Shown here one piece after another: positions 15,170 through 15,284 of a stretch of DNA of 15,284 nt. Both the position numbers and the translations under genes were made by a program. The DNA lies in assembly GCA_007119095.1 (NCBI GenBank), contig SKQI01000227.1, positions 1 through 15,284 on the forward strand. Reading direction: 5' to 3'. The stretch's first letter is position 1; every line of letters starts with the position of its first letter. The notes under the pieces were generated by a model. That model was not told where the DNA came from. It saw only the letters and a list, made by a program, of their open reading frames with translations, and made no database searches. The DNA comes from Wenzhouxiangella sp. (lineage in GTDB: Bacteria > Pseudomonadota > Gammaproteobacteria > Xanthomonadales > Wenzhouxiangellaceae).

Positions 15170-15284
15170 GGGCTAAAGGGTTAAGGGGTTAAGGGGCAAA
15201 AAACAAATCCCACGGGAAACACGGATTTGATCTTCCTTTTACCCTTTTACCCTTTTACCCTTTTACCCTTTTACCCTTTTACCC
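15170..15284. repeat. Inverted octamer array with central hairpin, cut by window edge
   Basis: Starting 7 nt after the stop of the preceding gene, the plus strand reads GGGCTAAA, GGGTTAAG, GGGTTAAG, GGGCAAAA (15170-15201). Then a 7-bp stem CAAATCC (15204-15210) / GGATTTG (15223-15229) follows, and then six perfect TTTTACCC units (15237-15284) run off the window. The C-rich octamers are roughly complementary to the G-rich ones, so the whole can fold around the central stem. Four G-runs on the plus strand, and six on the minus strand, fit the G-quadruplex pattern. Confidence 0.85.

Noticed and set aside
15170..15284. CRISPR array
   Set aside because: Units are 8 nt without spacers, so this is a simple tandem repeat and not a CRISPR.

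Overview
The window looks like a high-GC gammaproteobacterial chromosome. Recognisable neighbours are a yadG/yadH ABC pair, a natA/natB-type ABC pair, glmS, a DUF1295 membrane protein and an EamA permease. The large secreted S8 protease with repeated 'WLS.DP.SGTTSG' beta-sandwich modules is a type common in Xanthomonadales/Wenzhouxiangella-like bacteria. That placement is inferred from style, not from a marker gene.

Layout. Positions 1-4298 (minus) hold the first 1432 codons of a secreted modular subtilase; its 3' end lies outside the window. A 376-bp gap follows, with a candidate promoter for it. yadH and yadG (minus, 4675-6383) share a 4-nt overlap. Divergent from them is a tightly coupled plus-strand operon (6474-9864): an exported alpha/beta hydrolase, a NatA-like ATPase and a NatB-like permease, joined by two ATGA overlaps. 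Then come a DUF1295 membrane protein (9989-10774) and glmS (10844-12661). Positions 12661-13743 hold two short minus-strand transcription units. An EamA permease (13744-14634) and a small secreted His/Arg-rich protein (14785-15162) end the coding part. The last ~115 bp are a tandem octamer array cut by the window edge.

The most interesting region is 12661-13700. Two paralogous small peptides, 46 and 62 codons, share a core F..LLSD..VM.WLMELE followed by an acidic stretch and an AR..(.)A end. Each has its own near-perfect sigma-54 (-24/-12) promoter. Each has two upstream 15-bp dyad-like sites (TGAC-N7-G[A/T]C) set exactly 21 bp apart, about two helical turns. Each has a ~140-nt untranslated 3' region and its own strong minus-strand intrinsic terminator. 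One unit also has a perfect IHF consensus between the upstream sites and the promoter. I do not recognise the peptide family. It reads as a duplicated regulon of small peptides, or of dual-function mRNAs, under an unidentified enhancer-binding protein.

A second theme is periodic intergenic DNA. After natB there are ten heptamers in perfect register, five G-rich then five C-rich. At the window end, four G-rich octamers, a 7-bp hairpin and six TTTTACCC octamers follow each other. Both arrays sit just after a stop codon, can fold back on themselves, and contain G-quadruplex-type G-run spacing.
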